Numbered from the stretch's first letter, positions 9,402-17,981 are shown. The stretch: DNA of 21,798 nt from Alphaproteobacteria bacterium (GCA_022425565.1 JAKMFG010000271.1:1-21798), one strand, 5' to 3'. Numbers and translations: made by a program. The notes: generated by a model from the sequence alone, not told the origin.

Positions 9402-9433
9402 GGGCAGGATTTCGGGGTTGATCCCGCCTGCCC
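9402..9433 (+). other. Stem-loop between dnaK and dnaJ
   Basis: GGGCAGG (9402-9408) pairs perfectly with CCTGCCC (9427-9433). A four-base bulge on the left arm is followed by a second stem, CGGG (9413-9416) with CCCG (9423-9426), around a six-base loop. No T-run follows, so it is more likely an RNA-processing, stability or partial-attenuation element that sets the DnaK:DnaJ ratio than a full terminator. Confidence 0.6.
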
Positions 9434-9463
9434 GCCACAACCGGCGTTTCTGGCTGGGACGGC

Positions 9464-10585
9464 ATGAGCAAGCGTGATTACTACGAAGTCCTTGGCGTCT
9501 CGCGGGACACCGACGAGAAGGACCTGAAAACGGCCTATCGCAAACTTGCGATGAAGAATCATCCGGACCGCAATCCGGATGACGAGGCGGCAGCCGAGCG
9601 CTTTCGTGAAGCTACCGAAGCCTACGAAGTTCTGAAAGATTCCCAGAAACGCGCTGCCTATGATCGGATGGGCCATGCCGCCTTCGAGAATGCCGGCGCT
9701 GGCGCTGGCGGTTTTGGCGGCGGTTTTGGTGGCGGCGGCTTTTCCGATATTTTTGACCAGATGTTCTCCGAATTCTCGCGCGGTGCGCGCGGCGGTCAGG
9801 CCGACCGCGCCGGAAACGACCTTCGCTATGATCTGAACGTGTCGCTGGAAGAAGCGTTTTCCGGCGTACAACGTGATGTGACCGTGAATGTGGCAGTCGG
9901 CTGCGACAGTTGTGAGGGCAGCGGCGCGTCCGACGGAAGCCACCCGCAAACCTGTGGCACTTGCGGCGGCAGTGGTCGCGTTCGGGCGCAGCAGGGCTTT
10001 TTTGCGGTCGAACGAACCTGCCATGCATGTCAGGGCATGGGCCAGGTGATCTCTGATCCCTGCCGGTCATGTGGTGGCGAAGGCCGGGTGATGCAGAACA
10101 AGGTCCTGTCGGTGTCGGTTCCGGCTGGTGTTGATACCGGAACGCGAATTCGGCTGTCTGGCAAGGGTGAAGCCGGATTGCGCGGTGGCCAGCCGGGTGA
10201 TCTCTATATTTTCATCTCTGTTGATCGGCACCCGATCCTCGATCGGGACGGGGCCGACATCATGTGCCGGATACCGGTGCCGATGACCACCGCCGCACTT
10301 GGCGGCGCGATTGAGGTTCCAACCGTCGAGGGGCGCCTTGCCCGCCTGACGATCGAACCTGGCACGCAGTCTGGCCGGCGCTTCCGGATGCGCGGCAAGG
10401 GTATGCCGGTGCTGCGCCGGAACACCCGCGGCGACCAGATTGTCGAGGTGCAGGTCGAAACGCCGACAAACCTGACGAAAAAACAGAAAGACCTGCTGAC
10501 GCAATTTGCCGATGCCGGCGACACGAGCCCGGAAACGGACAGTTTCCTGAAACGCGTCCGCCGGATATGGGCCGACGACAGCTGA
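9464..10585 (+). CDS. dnaJ: Chaperone DnaJ (Hsp40)
   Basis: DnaJ delivers clients to DnaK and stimulates its ATPase. The 373-residue protein has every domain of a class I J-protein: the J domain (1-70) with HPD at 33-35; a short Gly/Phe-rich linker (about 77-95); four CxxCxGxG zinc repeats starting at C147, C164, C186 and C200, which form two zinc centres; and the C-terminal substrate-binding domains with VSVPAGVDTGTRIRLSGKGE. It lies 77 bases after dnaK, with a stem-loop in the gap and only a weak GGGA ribosome-binding sequence before the ATG. Confidence 0.97.
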   Translation: MSKRDYYEVLGVSRDTDEKDLKTAYRKLAMKNHPDRNPDDEAAAERFREATEAYEVLKDSQKRAAYDRMGHAAFENAGAGAGGFGGGFGGGGFSDIFDQMFSEFSRGARGGQADRAGNDLRYDLNVSLEEAFSGVQRDVTVNVAVGCDSCEGSGASDGSHPQTCGTCGGSGRVRAQQGFFAVERTCHACQGMGQVISDPCRSCGGEGRVMQNKVLSVSVPAGVDTGTRIRLSGKGEAGLRGGQPGDLYIFISVDRHPILDRDGADIMCRIPVPMTTAALGGAIEVPTVEGRLARLTIEPGTQSGRRFRMRGKGMPVLRRNTRGDQIVEVQVETPTNLTKKQKDLLTQFADAGDTSPETDSFLKRVRRIWADDS

Positions 10586-10609
10586 CATCATACGGCATGG
10601 CCGGTGGAT

Positions 10610-10665
10610 TTCACCTTGCCCTGCGGGTGGCGGCTTTATAGTCTCGCCGCAGACGGCAACGGAGG
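10610..10665 (+). promoter_or_regulatory. Possible dapB promoter and ribosome-binding site
   Basis: The 89-base gap after dnaJ holds TATAGT at 10637-10642 with TTGCCC at 10616-10621 (15-base spacing, short) or TTCACC at 10610-10615 as possible -35 boxes. GGAGG at 10661-10665 lies nine bases before the dapB ATG and is a convincing ribosome-binding site; the promoter boxes are weak. Confidence 0.35.
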
Positions 10666-10674
10666 CCAGAACGT

Positions 10675-11484
10675 ATGACTGCCCACACAATCAAGATCGG
10701 TATTCCTGGCGCTGCCGGGCGCATGGGCCGCATGCTGATCCGCGAGATCGATGCCGCACTGGACCTTGAGCTTGTCGCGGCCTCTGACCGCGCAGGAATC
10801 GACGCCATTGGCAAGGATAGCGGCCTGCTGGCAGGGACGGGGAGCAACGGCGTCATCATTGGCGATGATGCGGCCGCACTTGCTGCTGCCGATGTGATCA
10901 TTGATTTCACCAGCCCCACGGCCAGTGTCGCGCATGCGGGAATTGCGTCTTCGAGCAATACCGCACTTGTCGTTGGCACGACCGGCCTGACCGATGAGGA
11001 CGAGGCATCGCTGCGCGCAGCGGCGGACGGCATCGCGCTTGTCTATTGCGCGAACACATCCGTCGGCGTCACTCTTCTTGGCAAGCTGGTCGAGCAGGTT
11101 GCCGCGCAGCTTGTCGATGGATGGGATATCGAAATTCTGGAAGCCCATCATCACCACAAGGTCGATGCGCCATCCGGCACCGCGCTGGCGCTTGGCGAGG
11201 CGGCGGCCCGTGGCCGCGGGGTGAAGCTTGATGATGTCGCCGACATGGTTCGCAAAGGACAGACAGGCGCACGCCGGACTGGCGATATCGGCTTTGCAGT
11301 GCTGCGCGGCGGGGATGTCACCGGTGAGCATTCGGTGATTTTCTATGGTGATTCAGAGCGGGTCGAGATTTCGCACCGGGCAACGGATCGCGCGATTTTC
11401 GCGCGTGGCGCGCTGCGGGCGGCACGCTTTGCATCTGGTGCCGGGACGGGCTTCTACAATATGGAAGATGTTCTGGCCGGATAG
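10675..11484 (+). CDS. dapB: 4-hydroxy-tetrahydrodipicolinate reductase DapB
   Basis: DapB reduces 4-hydroxy-tetrahydrodipicolinate to tetrahydrodipicolinate with NAD(P)H, in the diaminopimelate/lysine pathway feeding peptidoglycan synthesis. The 269-residue protein has the Rossmann motif GIPGAAGRMGR (9-19), FTSP at 78-81, GTTG at 101-104, and the active-site segment EAHHHHKVDAPSGTA at 156-170 with the catalytic His/Lys and tetrahydrodipicolinate-binding loop. The conserved C-terminal GTGFYNMEDVL is present. dnaJ-dapB adjacency recurs in alphaproteobacteria. The gene converges on tdk with only 12 bases between stops. Confidence 0.97.
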   Translation: MTAHTIKIGIPGAAGRMGRMLIREIDAALDLELVAASDRAGIDAIGKDSGLLAGTGSNGVIIGDDAAALAAADVIIDFTSPTASVAHAGIASSSNTALVVGTTGLTDEDEASLRAAADGIALVYCANTSVGVTLLGKLVEQVAAQLVDGWDIEILEAHHHHKVDAPSGTALALGEAAARGRGVKLDDVADMVRKGQTGARRTGDIGFAVLRGGDVTGEHSVIFYGDSERVEISHRATDRAIFARGALRAARFASGAGTGFYNMEDVLAG

Positions 11485-11485
11485 G

Positions 11486-11512
11486 CCGCGCCGGGCTTAT
11501 CCGCGCCGGGCT
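11486..11512. repeat. 12-bp direct repeat at the dapB/tdk convergent junction
   Basis: CCGCGCCGGGCT occurs at 11486-11497 and again at 11501-11512, a 15-base period. The tdk stop codon lies between and partly within the copies, so the gap after dapB looks like a duplication of the end of tdk. Confidence 0.65.
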
Positions 11513-12090
11513 GTTTCAGCCATGGCCTCATTCCAGTGGCGGCGGCACAGCGACACATAACGCTCGTTGCCGCCGATCTCGATCTGCGCGCCTTCGCGGA
11601 TGACCTTGCCGTCACCATCCTGGCGTACCACCATCGTTGCCTTGCTGCCGCAATGGCAGATGGTTCTGATTTCGCGGAGTACGTCGGCGATGGCTAGGAG
11701 GCGGGCGCTTCCCGGAAACAGATTGCCTTGGAAATCGGTGCGAAGCCCATAACACATCACCGGGATGCCAAGACGGTCGGCGACGTCGGCAAGCTGCCAG
11801 GCCTGCGCGTCGGTCAGGAACTGCGCCTCGTCGACCATGACACAGGCAAGGCTGGTTTTGGCCTGTTCGGCTTCAATCAGGCTCGTCATGTCGGTTTTGT
11901 TGTCGAAGACAAAAGCCGACGCTTCAAGCCCGATACGCGATCCGATGCGTCCTTCGGCAACCCGGTCGTCAAGCTGCGCGGTCAGCAGCATCGTGTTCAT
12001 GCCCCTTTCGCGGTAATTATGCGAGGCCTGCAGCAATATGGTGGATTTGCCGGCATTCATCGCGGCGTAGGAAAAATAAAGCTTGGCCAT
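11497..12090 (-). CDS. tdk: Thymidine kinase (TK1-like, class II)
   Basis: The enzyme phosphorylates thymidine (and deoxyuridine) to dTMP with ATP in pyrimidine salvage. The 197-residue protein has the P-loop AMNAGKST at 10-17, the DEAQ Walker-B-like motif at 87-90 with the catalytic glutamate, the substrate-lasso segment CYGLRTDF at 113-120, and zinc ligands C145, C147, C182 and H185. A TTG four codons upstream also opens the frame, but the ATG at 12088-12090 is preferred because GAGGGG sits four bases before it and the conserved N-terminus starts there. It is divergent from upp, so both salvage kinase and transferase genes share a 114-base control region. Confidence 0.95.
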   Translation of the reverse strand: MAKLYFSYAAMNAGKSTILLQASHNYRERGMNTMLLTAQLDDRVAEGRIGSRIGLEASAFVFDNKTDMTSLIEAEQAKTSLACVMVDEAQFLTDAQAWQLADVADRLGIPVMCYGLRTDFQGNLFPGSARLLAIADVLREIRTICHCGSKATMVVRQDGDGKVIREGAQIEIGGNERYVSLCRRHWNEAMAETARRG

Positions 12091-12204
12091 GGTGCCCCTC
12101 AAACAATTGTCGCCATGATGCCGCCCGGCGCTAAGATTGTGAATGGAAAAAACCGGCCCGGGACGCTAGTCTTGGCATGTTGATCAAAAAGACCGGTGCA
12201 TGAC
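12091..12204. promoter_or_regulatory. tdk / upp divergent intergenic region
   Basis: About 114 bases that must drive both genes. I find no promoter boxes at proper spacing in either direction. It contains the GC-rich palindromic stretch CCGGCCCGGG region near 12152-12161 preceded by an A-run (12147-12152). Confidence 0.3.
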
Positions 12205-12849
12205 ATGACAGCTTCTGACTCCCCCCGTCTCATTGTAATGGAGCACCCGCTTGTCGCTCACAAGCTGTCCATCCTTCGTGACCGTAACACGGCGAATCAC
12301 CATTTTCGCCAGACACTGCATGAACTGTCCTGGCTTCTCGCGCATCCGACATTCGCCGCGCTGGGTGTGAGGGATGTGGATATCGAAACGCCGCTCGAGC
12401 CGATGACAGCACAGGCCATGCCGACACCCTATCCGTGCCTGGTGTCGATCCTTCGTGCCGGCAACGGCCTGATCGACGGTTTCATGCAGGTCTGTCCAGA
12501 AGCCAGCGTCGGGCATCTCGGCATGTATCGCGACCATGACACGATGGTTCCGGTCTCTTATTACACCAGCCTGCCGACAGACATTGTCGACCGTCAGGTG
12601 ATCCTTGGCGATCCGATGCTGGCAACAGGCGGCAGCGCCATCATGGCAGCGACGAAGCTGCGCGAGATGGGCGTCTCGGATATTGTCTTCTCATGTCTTG
12701 TGGCAGCGCCCGAGGGAGTTGCCGCATTCCACGACGCACATCCCGACATTCCCATTATCACGGCGGCGCTGGATCGCGAGCTTAACGACAAGGCCTATAT
12801 TCTTCCGGGTCTTGGTGATGCGGGTGACCGGATCTACGGCACTGGCTGA
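12205..12849 (+). CDS. upp: Uracil phosphoribosyltransferase
   Basis: Upp converts uracil and PRPP to UMP, recapturing the base released by nucleoside cleavage. The 214-residue protein begins with the family pattern (MEHPLVAHKLSILRDRNT), has LRAGNGL at 83-89, the PRPP-binding loop ILGDPMLATGGSA at 133-145, and the uracil-binding C-terminus ending GLGDAGDRIYGTG. The ATG at 12205 is chosen over a GTG at 12196 by comparison with the usual N-terminal length; neither has a good ribosome-binding sequence. It converges on the last gene of the nucleoside operon (cdd) with a six-base gap. Confidence 0.95.
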   Translation: MTASDSPRLIVMEHPLVAHKLSILRDRNTANHHFRQTLHELSWLLAHPTFAALGVRDVDIETPLEPMTAQAMPTPYPCLVSILRAGNGLIDGFMQVCPEASVGHLGMYRDHDTMVPVSYYTSLPTDIVDRQVILGDPMLATGGSAIMAATKLREMGVSDIVFSCLVAAPEGVAAFHDAHPDIPIITAALDRELNDKAYILPGLGDAGDRIYGTG

Positions 12850-12870
12850 TTGTGATCAGCCCAGATTTTC
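12842..12870 (+). terminator. Stem-loop at the upp/cdd convergent ends
   Basis: GGCTGAT (12844-12850) and ATCAGCC (12855-12861) form a perfect seven-base stem with a TGTG loop, followed on the + strand by CAGATTTTC. It includes the stop codons of both upp and cdd. The T-run is short, so it is a plausible weak terminator for upp. Confidence 0.5.
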
Positions 12871-13254
12871 CGGTCCAAAGCTCGCCGGCAACAGCTCGGC
12901 AAGTGTGAAACCCTGCTGCAGACCGTCCGGTCCGCAGATCAGGACGGGCGTGTCCGCTGCCGCAAATTCGCGGATGCGTTGACGACAGGCACCGCACGGG
13001 GTGCACAGCAAGTCGCCGTCACCACCTGCCACGGCAATCTTCATGATGCGTTTCTGTCCAGACATGATCATGGCGGCGATGGCGCTCGCCTCGGCGCAAT
13101 TGCCAACCGGATAGGCGGCATTCTCGATATTCGCACCGACATGGATGGCACCGTCCTGATCCAGAATGGCGGCGCCCACAGGAAATTTCGAATAGGGTGC
13201 ATAGGCACGGCCCATAGCCGTAATTGCCGCCTTGATCAGTGCCTCGTCTGCCAT
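12856..13254 (-). CDS. cdd: Cytidine deaminase
   Basis: The enzyme hydrolyses cytidine and deoxycytidine to uridine and deoxyuridine plus ammonia. The 132-residue protein is the short, homotetrameric type. Zinc ligands C53, C87 and C90 sit in CAE (53-55, with E55 the proton shuttle) and PCGAC (86-90); substrate residues in the N-terminal PYSKFPVGAA and in ANIENAAY at 41-48 are present. It is the last gene of the nucleoside operon, starting two bases after the stop of the upstream permease, so coupling with uptake is strong: imported cytidine would be funnelled to uridine. Confidence 0.96.
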   Translation of the reverse strand: MADEALIKAAITAMGRAYAPYSKFPVGAAILDQDGAIHVGANIENAAYPVGNCAEASAIAAMIMSGQKRIMKIAVAGGDGDLLCTPCGACRQRIREFAAADTPVLICGPDGLQQGFTLAELLPASFGPENLG

Positions 13255-13256
13255 GC

Positions 13257-14231
13257 CTATCGTTCCTTGATATAGGGCTCGCCAATGGCGCGTGGTGGCA
13301 TCGCCTTGCCGACAAAGCCGGCAAGAAGGATTACTGTCAGCAGATAGGGCAGTGCCAGGATCAGATCGACCGGCGCCTGCCCGATCAGCGGCAGTTCAAC
13401 TCCCTGAAGTCGAGATGCGACGGCCTCGAGGAAGCCAAACAGCAGACAGGCCAGAAGGGCGCCGCGTGGCTGCCACTTGCCGAAGATCATCGCGGCCAGT
13501 GCGATATATCCCTTGCCTGCCGTCATCTCCCGGACAAAGCCGCTGCCATGGGCAGTGGACAGATAGGCCCCTGCCATACCGCATAGGACGCCGGCAATGA
13601 TCAATGCGAGATAGCGTGTTCTGGCGACCGACACACCGGCGCTGTCGAGCGCTTCCGGCTTTTCACCAACGGCGCGCAGCCGCAGGCCGAAACGGGTGCG
13701 GGTCAGCATGAAGGCGGTGAAGAGAACCGCGCCAAGCGCAATCCAGACGAGGATGTTATGCCCCGAAATCACCTCGCGATAGATCGTGCCGATGATCGGA
13801 ATGCCGCCAAGCTGCTCGGCAAAGGGCAGTTCGATCGGCCGGAAGCGTTCCGCCCGCGCAAGGCTCGGCGTCTGGCCGCCCTGCTGGAACATGGCAATAC
13901 CAACGGTGACCGTCAGACCTGATGCGAGAATATTGATGGCAAGCCCGCTGATCACCTGATTGCCGCGCAGCGTGATTGACGCCAGCCCGTGCAAAAGGCC
14001 CAGCATGATGGCAACACCTATTGCCGCGAACATGCCGGCAATTGCGGAAGATGTCAGCGTTGCGACGGCTGCCGCAACAAAGGCCGACATCAGCATCTTG
14101 CCCTCGAGCGAGATGTCGATCACACCCGACTTTTCTGAAAAAATGCCGGCCATCGCGCAGAGGATCAGCGGTGTTGCCACACGAAGGGTGGCGTCAATTG
14201 TCAGCAGAAACTGGAGCCACAGATCAGCCAT
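13257..14231 (-). CDS. BMP-family nucleoside ABC transporter, second permease
   Basis: The 324-residue inner-membrane protein has about eight to ten hydrophobic segments and the family landmark GIFSEKSGVIDISLEGKML near 29-47, typical of the YufQ/NupQ-like permease of nucleoside importers in the branched-chain/ribose permease superfamily. A coupling-helix region (TRFGLRLRAVGEKPEALDSAGVSV) faces the ATPase. The open frame extends to 14285 but the ATG at 14229-14231 is preferred, with GGAGG nine bases before it; it overlaps the preceding permease by eight bases. It should pair with the other permease to form the pore. Confidence 0.92.
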   Translation of the reverse strand: MADLWLQFLLTIDATLRVATPLILCAMAGIFSEKSGVIDISLEGKMLMSAFVAAAVATLTSSAIAGMFAAIGVAIMLGLLHGLASITLRGNQVISGLAINILASGLTVTVGIAMFQQGGQTPSLARAERFRPIELPFAEQLGGIPIIGTIYREVISGHNILVWIALGAVLFTAFMLTRTRFGLRLRAVGEKPEALDSAGVSVARTRYLALIIAGVLCGMAGAYLSTAHGSGFVREMTAGKGYIALAAMIFGKWQPRGALLACLLFGFLEAVASRLQGVELPLIGQAPVDLILALPYLLTVILLAGFVGKAMPPRAIGEPYIKER

Positions 14232-15363
14232 TCTGTCCGGCCTCCGTGTGGTCTTTCCTGTCACGCTGTGACAGCAGCGCGCCAAGCAGATGCGCCAGCG
14301 GCCTGTTGAACATATAGGCCAGTCCGCCGGAGAACAGGATGATCAGGCCCTGGATCAACAGGACCATTTCGCGGGTGATCGTCGAAAATTCGAAATCCAG
14401 CTCGGCGCCGCCCTGATAGAGCGCGCCGAACAGCAGGCTGGCCAGCACGATACCGACAGGATGGTTGCGTCCCATCAGCGCCACTGCAATTCCGGTGAAG
14501 CCATAGCCGGAGGTGAAGCCGAGAATGGTCCGGTGCTGAACGCCAAGAATTTCGTTGATCGCCATCATGCCGGCAAGTCCGCCGGAAATGGCCATGGTGA
14601 TGATGATGATGGTGCTGACCGGTATACCGGCATATTCGGCCGCCTTGGCGCTATGGCCTGTCGCGCGGATGGCATAGCCGAGGCGCGAGCGCCAGATCAG
14701 AACCCAGACTCCGACGCATGCCAGCAGTGCCACGACAAAGGAGAGATTCAGCGGCGAACGCGCCATCTCCATCCCCAGCGCATTGGCAATATCATGAATG
14801 AAAGGCAGTTCGGCATTTTCCGAGAAGGAGCGCGTTTCCGGCGACATCTGCCCCGGGGCCTTCAGCCGTCCGGCAAGAAGCCACACCATGATCGACGCAG
14901 CCAGGAAATTGAACATGATGGTGGTGATGACGATATGGCTGCCGCGCTTTGCCTGAAGATAACCCGGGATGGCGCCCCAGACAGCGCCGAAACCTGCCGA
15001 CGCCATGATCGCCAGCGGCACAAGCAGAAGTGCGGGCAGCATGCTGTCCAGCAACAGGCAGGTCAGTCCAGCGCCAAGGCCACCAAGATAGGCCTGTCCT
15101 TCGCCGCCAATATTGAACAGCATTGCATGAAAGGCGACAGCGACAGCAAGACCGGTGAAGATGAAGTTTGTCGCATAATACAGGGTGTAGCCGAGCGAGC
15201 CCTTATAGACGAAGGCTCCCTTGATCATCACCATCATCGCTTCAAACGGGTTTTCGCCAATAATGGCGACGACAATGCCCGAGACCACCAGGGCCGCGAA
15301 CACATTGATCAGCGGAATCAGCCCGACATCGGCCCAGCGTGGAAGAGGGGGCGGCGGGCTCAT
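14224..15363 (-). CDS. BMP-family nucleoside ABC transporter, first permease
   Basis: A 379-residue inner-membrane protein with about ten hydrophobic segments, of the YufP/NupP-like type: FNIGGEGQAYLGGLGAGL near 83-100 and the coupling segment SRLGYAIRATGHSAKAAEYAGI near 224-245 match the family. With the second permease and the ATPase it would import nucleosides captured by the periplasmic binding protein. The ATG (15361-15363) overlaps the ATPase stop by four bases (ATGA) and is preceded by GGGAG at seven bases, showing tight coupling within the operon. Confidence 0.92.
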   Translation of the reverse strand: MSPPPPLPRWADVGLIPLINVFAALVVSGIVVAIIGENPFEAMMVMIKGAFVYKGSLGYTLYYATNFIFTGLAVAVAFHAMLFNIGGEGQAYLGGLGAGLTCLLLDSMLPALLLVPLAIMASAGFGAVWGAIPGYLQAKRGSHIVITTIMFNFLAASIMVWLLAGRLKAPGQMSPETRSFSENAELPFIHDIANALGMEMARSPLNLSFVVALLACVGVWVLIWRSRLGYAIRATGHSAKAAEYAGIPVSTIIIITMAISGGLAGMMAINEILGVQHRTILGFTSGYGFTGIAVALMGRNHPVGIVLASLLFGALYQGGAELDFEFSTITREMVLLIQGLIILFSGGLAYMFNRPLAHLLGALLSQRDRKDHTEAGQNG

Positions 15364-16955
15364 GATGTGGCTCCCGTCACGGATCGGCTGTCTTTTTCGT
15401 CCACGCCGATACCGGCCATCATCAGGCCCAGAGCTGTCTCGTCGGCATCCTCGCGTGCCAGTTCGCCGACGATATGGCCGTTATTCATCACCAGAATGCG
15501 GTCAGACAGGCTCATGATCTCGTCGAGCTCCACCGACACAAGCAGGATTGCGCAGCCCTCGTTTCGAAGGGCGATCAGCTGTTTGTGGATGAACTCAATC
15601 GCGCCGATATCTACGCCGCGCGTCGGCTGGCCGACAAGAAGCAGTTTCGGCTGGGTTGAAATTTCACGCGCCAGAACAATTTTCTGCTGGTTGCCGCCGG
15701 AAAAATTGGCGCTCTGCAATTTGGGGATGGGCGGACGAATGTCGAATTCCTTCATCCGGCTGGCACAGCTTTCTTCCAGTCTCGACGGACTTAGCCACCA
15801 GCCGCCATCCTGTTCGTCACTGCCGCTGTAGCCGAGTATCATCGACTCGGCTGCAGAGAATGGCAGGACAATTCCGCATTTGTGACGGTCTTCGGGAACA
15901 TGGGCGACCCCAAAATCACGAAGCTCGGCCGGATTGGACGTTGCGTTGGCTGTGACCTCATTCGTACCGACAGCGAAGCGCCCGCCTGTTGGCGCGATGA
16001 TCCCTGACAGCACGTCCAGCAGCTCGGACTGGCCGTTGCCCGACACTCCGGCGATGCCGACAATCTCGCCTTCTCGCAACGTCATGCTGATCTGTTTCAG
16101 CTGGTCGATTCCGGCTGTATCCGTCAGGCATAGATCCTGAACATCAAGAACAGGCGCGCCGGGCCTTGCCGGCGTGTGGTCGACCTCGAGCAGCACCTTG
16201 CGTCCGACCATCAGCTCGGCCAGTTTGGCCGGCGAGGTGTCCGCCGTCTGCAGATGGGCCACCATCTCACCACCGCGCATCACTGACACATCATCGGTGA
16301 TCGCCATGATTTCCTTGAGCTTGTGGGTGATCAGCAGAATGGTGACGCCCTGCTCGCGAAGCGCGCGCAGAATATCAAACAGCTGTTCGGTTTCCAGCGG
16401 TGTCAGGACACCCGTCGGTTCGTCGAGGATCAGAATTTCGGCACCGCGAAACAGCGCTTTCAGGATTTCCACACGCTGCTGCAGCCCGACTGGCAGGTCC
16501 TCGACAATCATGTCCGGATCAACCGCAAGGCCGAAATCCTGTGACAGCTTGTTCAGGGCTTCCCGGGCCTTGCGGGCGCTGGTCTCGACGCTCAGGCTGC
16601 CTTCGTGGCCAAGCATGACATTTTCCAGAACGGTGAAATTGGGCACCAGCATGAAATGCTGATGCACCATGCCGATCCCCTTGCCGATGGCATCGGCGGA
16701 ATTACGGATCGTGGTGGGCTCGCCATTGATCCGGATGGTGCCGCTGTCGGCGCCATAAAAGCCGTAGAGAATGCTGACGAGAGTGGATTTGCCGGCACCG
16801 TTCTCGCCGATGATCCCGTGGATATGGCCCGGCACGACTGTCAGGTTGACGTTCCTGTTCGCGTGAACGTCACCAAAACTCTTATTGATATCGGATAATT
16901 CAATAGCCAACGGCGAGCCGGAGCCGCCGTTGGCCATTTGTGACGCAGAAGTCAT
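15360..16955 (-). CDS. BMP-family nucleoside ABC transporter, two-domain ATPase
   Basis: The 531-residue protein contains two fused ATPase domains, as in YufO/NupO and ribose-type (RbsA) importers. The first is complete: Walker A GENGAGKST (50-58), signature LPVGLQQRV (154-162), Walker B ending D178-E179 and switch histidine H211. The second is degenerate in the way usual for this family: GVSGNGQSE (303-311) replaces a P-loop lysine, while the signature FSGGNQQK (418-425) is kept and the Walker-B position reads VGQPTRGVD. So one canonical hydrolysis site is expected. The ATG at 16955 lies 24 bases after bmpA and has no clear ribosome-binding site; an ATG six codons on is an alternative. Confidence 0.94.
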   Translation of the reverse strand: MTSASQMANGGSGSPLAIELSDINKSFGDVHANRNVNLTVVPGHIHGIIGENGAGKSTLVSILYGFYGADSGTIRINGEPTTIRNSADAIGKGIGMVHQHFMLVPNFTVLENVMLGHEGSLSVETSARKAREALNKLSQDFGLAVDPDMIVEDLPVGLQQRVEILKALFRGAEILILDEPTGVLTPLETEQLFDILRALREQGVTILLITHKLKEIMAITDDVSVMRGGEMVAHLQTADTSPAKLAELMVGRKVLLEVDHTPARPGAPVLDVQDLCLTDTAGIDQLKQISMTLREGEIVGIAGVSGNGQSELLDVLSGIIAPTGGRFAVGTNEVTANATSNPAELRDFGVAHVPEDRHKCGIVLPFSAAESMILGYSGSDEQDGGWWLSPSRLEESCASRMKEFDIRPPIPKLQSANFSGGNQQKIVLAREISTQPKLLLVGQPTRGVDIGAIEFIHKQLIALRNEGCAILLVSVELDEIMSLSDRILVMNNGHIVGELAREDADETALGLMMAGIGVDEKDSRSVTGATS

Positions 16956-16979
16956 CAGTTGATCACAGGTGACGAGATC

Positions 16980-17981
16980 TTAGTAAGGGCAGCTCTCGTC
17001 GCTGAAGTAATCGTGAACCTTGACCTTGCCGGACACGATGTCGGCACGCGCAGACGCAATAGCGTCCTTCATATCGGCGGTCACCAGGCTTGCGTTGTTC
17101 TCGTCAAGCGCCCAGTCAACACCGCCTTCGGCCAGACCCAGAACATGCACACCGGCAGAGAAGTTGCCGTTCTTCACGTCCATGAAGGTCTCGTAGGCAG
17201 CAACATCGACGCGCTTCAGCATCGAGGTCAGAACGCTGCCCGGCGCCATGCCGTTCTGGTTCGAATCAACACCAATGGCCAGCTTGCCGGCATCGGCGGC
17301 TGCCTGGATCACGCCGGCACCGGTGCCACCGGCAGCGTGATAGACAACATCAGCACCACGGTCGATCTGCGACTGGGTCAGCTCGGCACCCTTGGCCGGG
17401 TCGTTCCAGGCGGCAGGGGTCGTGCCGGTCATGTTCTGATAGACCTCGGCATTGGCGTTGACGGACTTGACGCCGCCGACATAGCCGCAGGCAAACCGGC
17501 GGATGAGGCCGATATCCATGCCACCAACAAAGCCGACCTTGCCGGTCTTCGAGGCCTTGGCCGCGGCAATACCGACGATGTAGCTGCCTTCATGCTCCTT
17601 AAAGGCATACTGGCGCAGGTTGGGCGCATCCAGCCAGGACACGTCGATGATCGAGAATTTGGTGTCCGGGAATTCAGCAGCAACCTTGGAAATGGCGTCT
17701 GCCTGCGCGAAGCCGACACCAAGGACGACGGTCGCACCGCGCTCTGCCATCCGGCGCATGGCCTGCTCGCGTTGGGTCTCGTTGGTGACCTCGAACTCCA
17801 TGACCTCAATGCCGGTCTCGTCGGTGAACTTTTTCACACCGTTATAGACACCCTCATTGAAGGATTTGTCGAACTTGCCGCCCATGTCATAAATCACGGC
17901 AGGCTTCATGTCTGCCGACACGGCTGTCGAGGTGACAGCTATGGCAGCGGCGGCAATGATAGTTTTGATACGCATCATCAT
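16980..17981 (-). CDS. BMP-family nucleoside-binding periplasmic protein
   Basis: A 333-residue substrate-binding protein of the BMP/PnrA family, which binds purine and pyrimidine nucleosides. The N-terminus is a Sec signal peptide (basic start, Ala-rich core, probable cleavage after AVSA near residue 23) without a lipobox cysteine, so it should be free in the periplasm. Family segments include YDMGGKFDKSFNEGVYNG, EGSYIVGIAAA, GKVGFVGGMD and ADVVYHAAGGTGAGVIQAA. Three ATGs occur in a row at the start (17973-17981); AAGGGAG sits three bases before the first and six before the second, so the second or third may be used. It is followed by its ATPase and permeases. Confidence 0.94.
   Translation of the reverse strand: MMMRIKTIIAAAAIAVTSTAVSADMKPAVIYDMGGKFDKSFNEGVYNGVKKFTDETGIEVMEFEVTNETQREQAMRRMAERGATVVLGVGFAQADAISKVAAEFPDTKFSIIDVSWLDAPNLRQYAFKEHEGSYIVGIAAAKASKTGKVGFVGGMDIGLIRRFACGYVGGVKSVNANAEVYQNMTGTTPAAWNDPAKGAELTQSQIDRGADVVYHAAGGTGAGVIQAAADAGKLAIGVDSNQNGMAPGSVLTSMLKRVDVAAYETFMDVKNGNFSAGVHVLGLAEGGVDWALDENNASLVTADMKDAIASARADIVSGKVKVHDYFSDESCPY

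Noticed and set aside
14290..15831. A 513-codon open frame antisense to the permease and ATPase genes
   Set aside because: It crosses the boundary of two well-supported minus-strand genes, and its translation is rich in His/Gln/Arg with no family resemblance.
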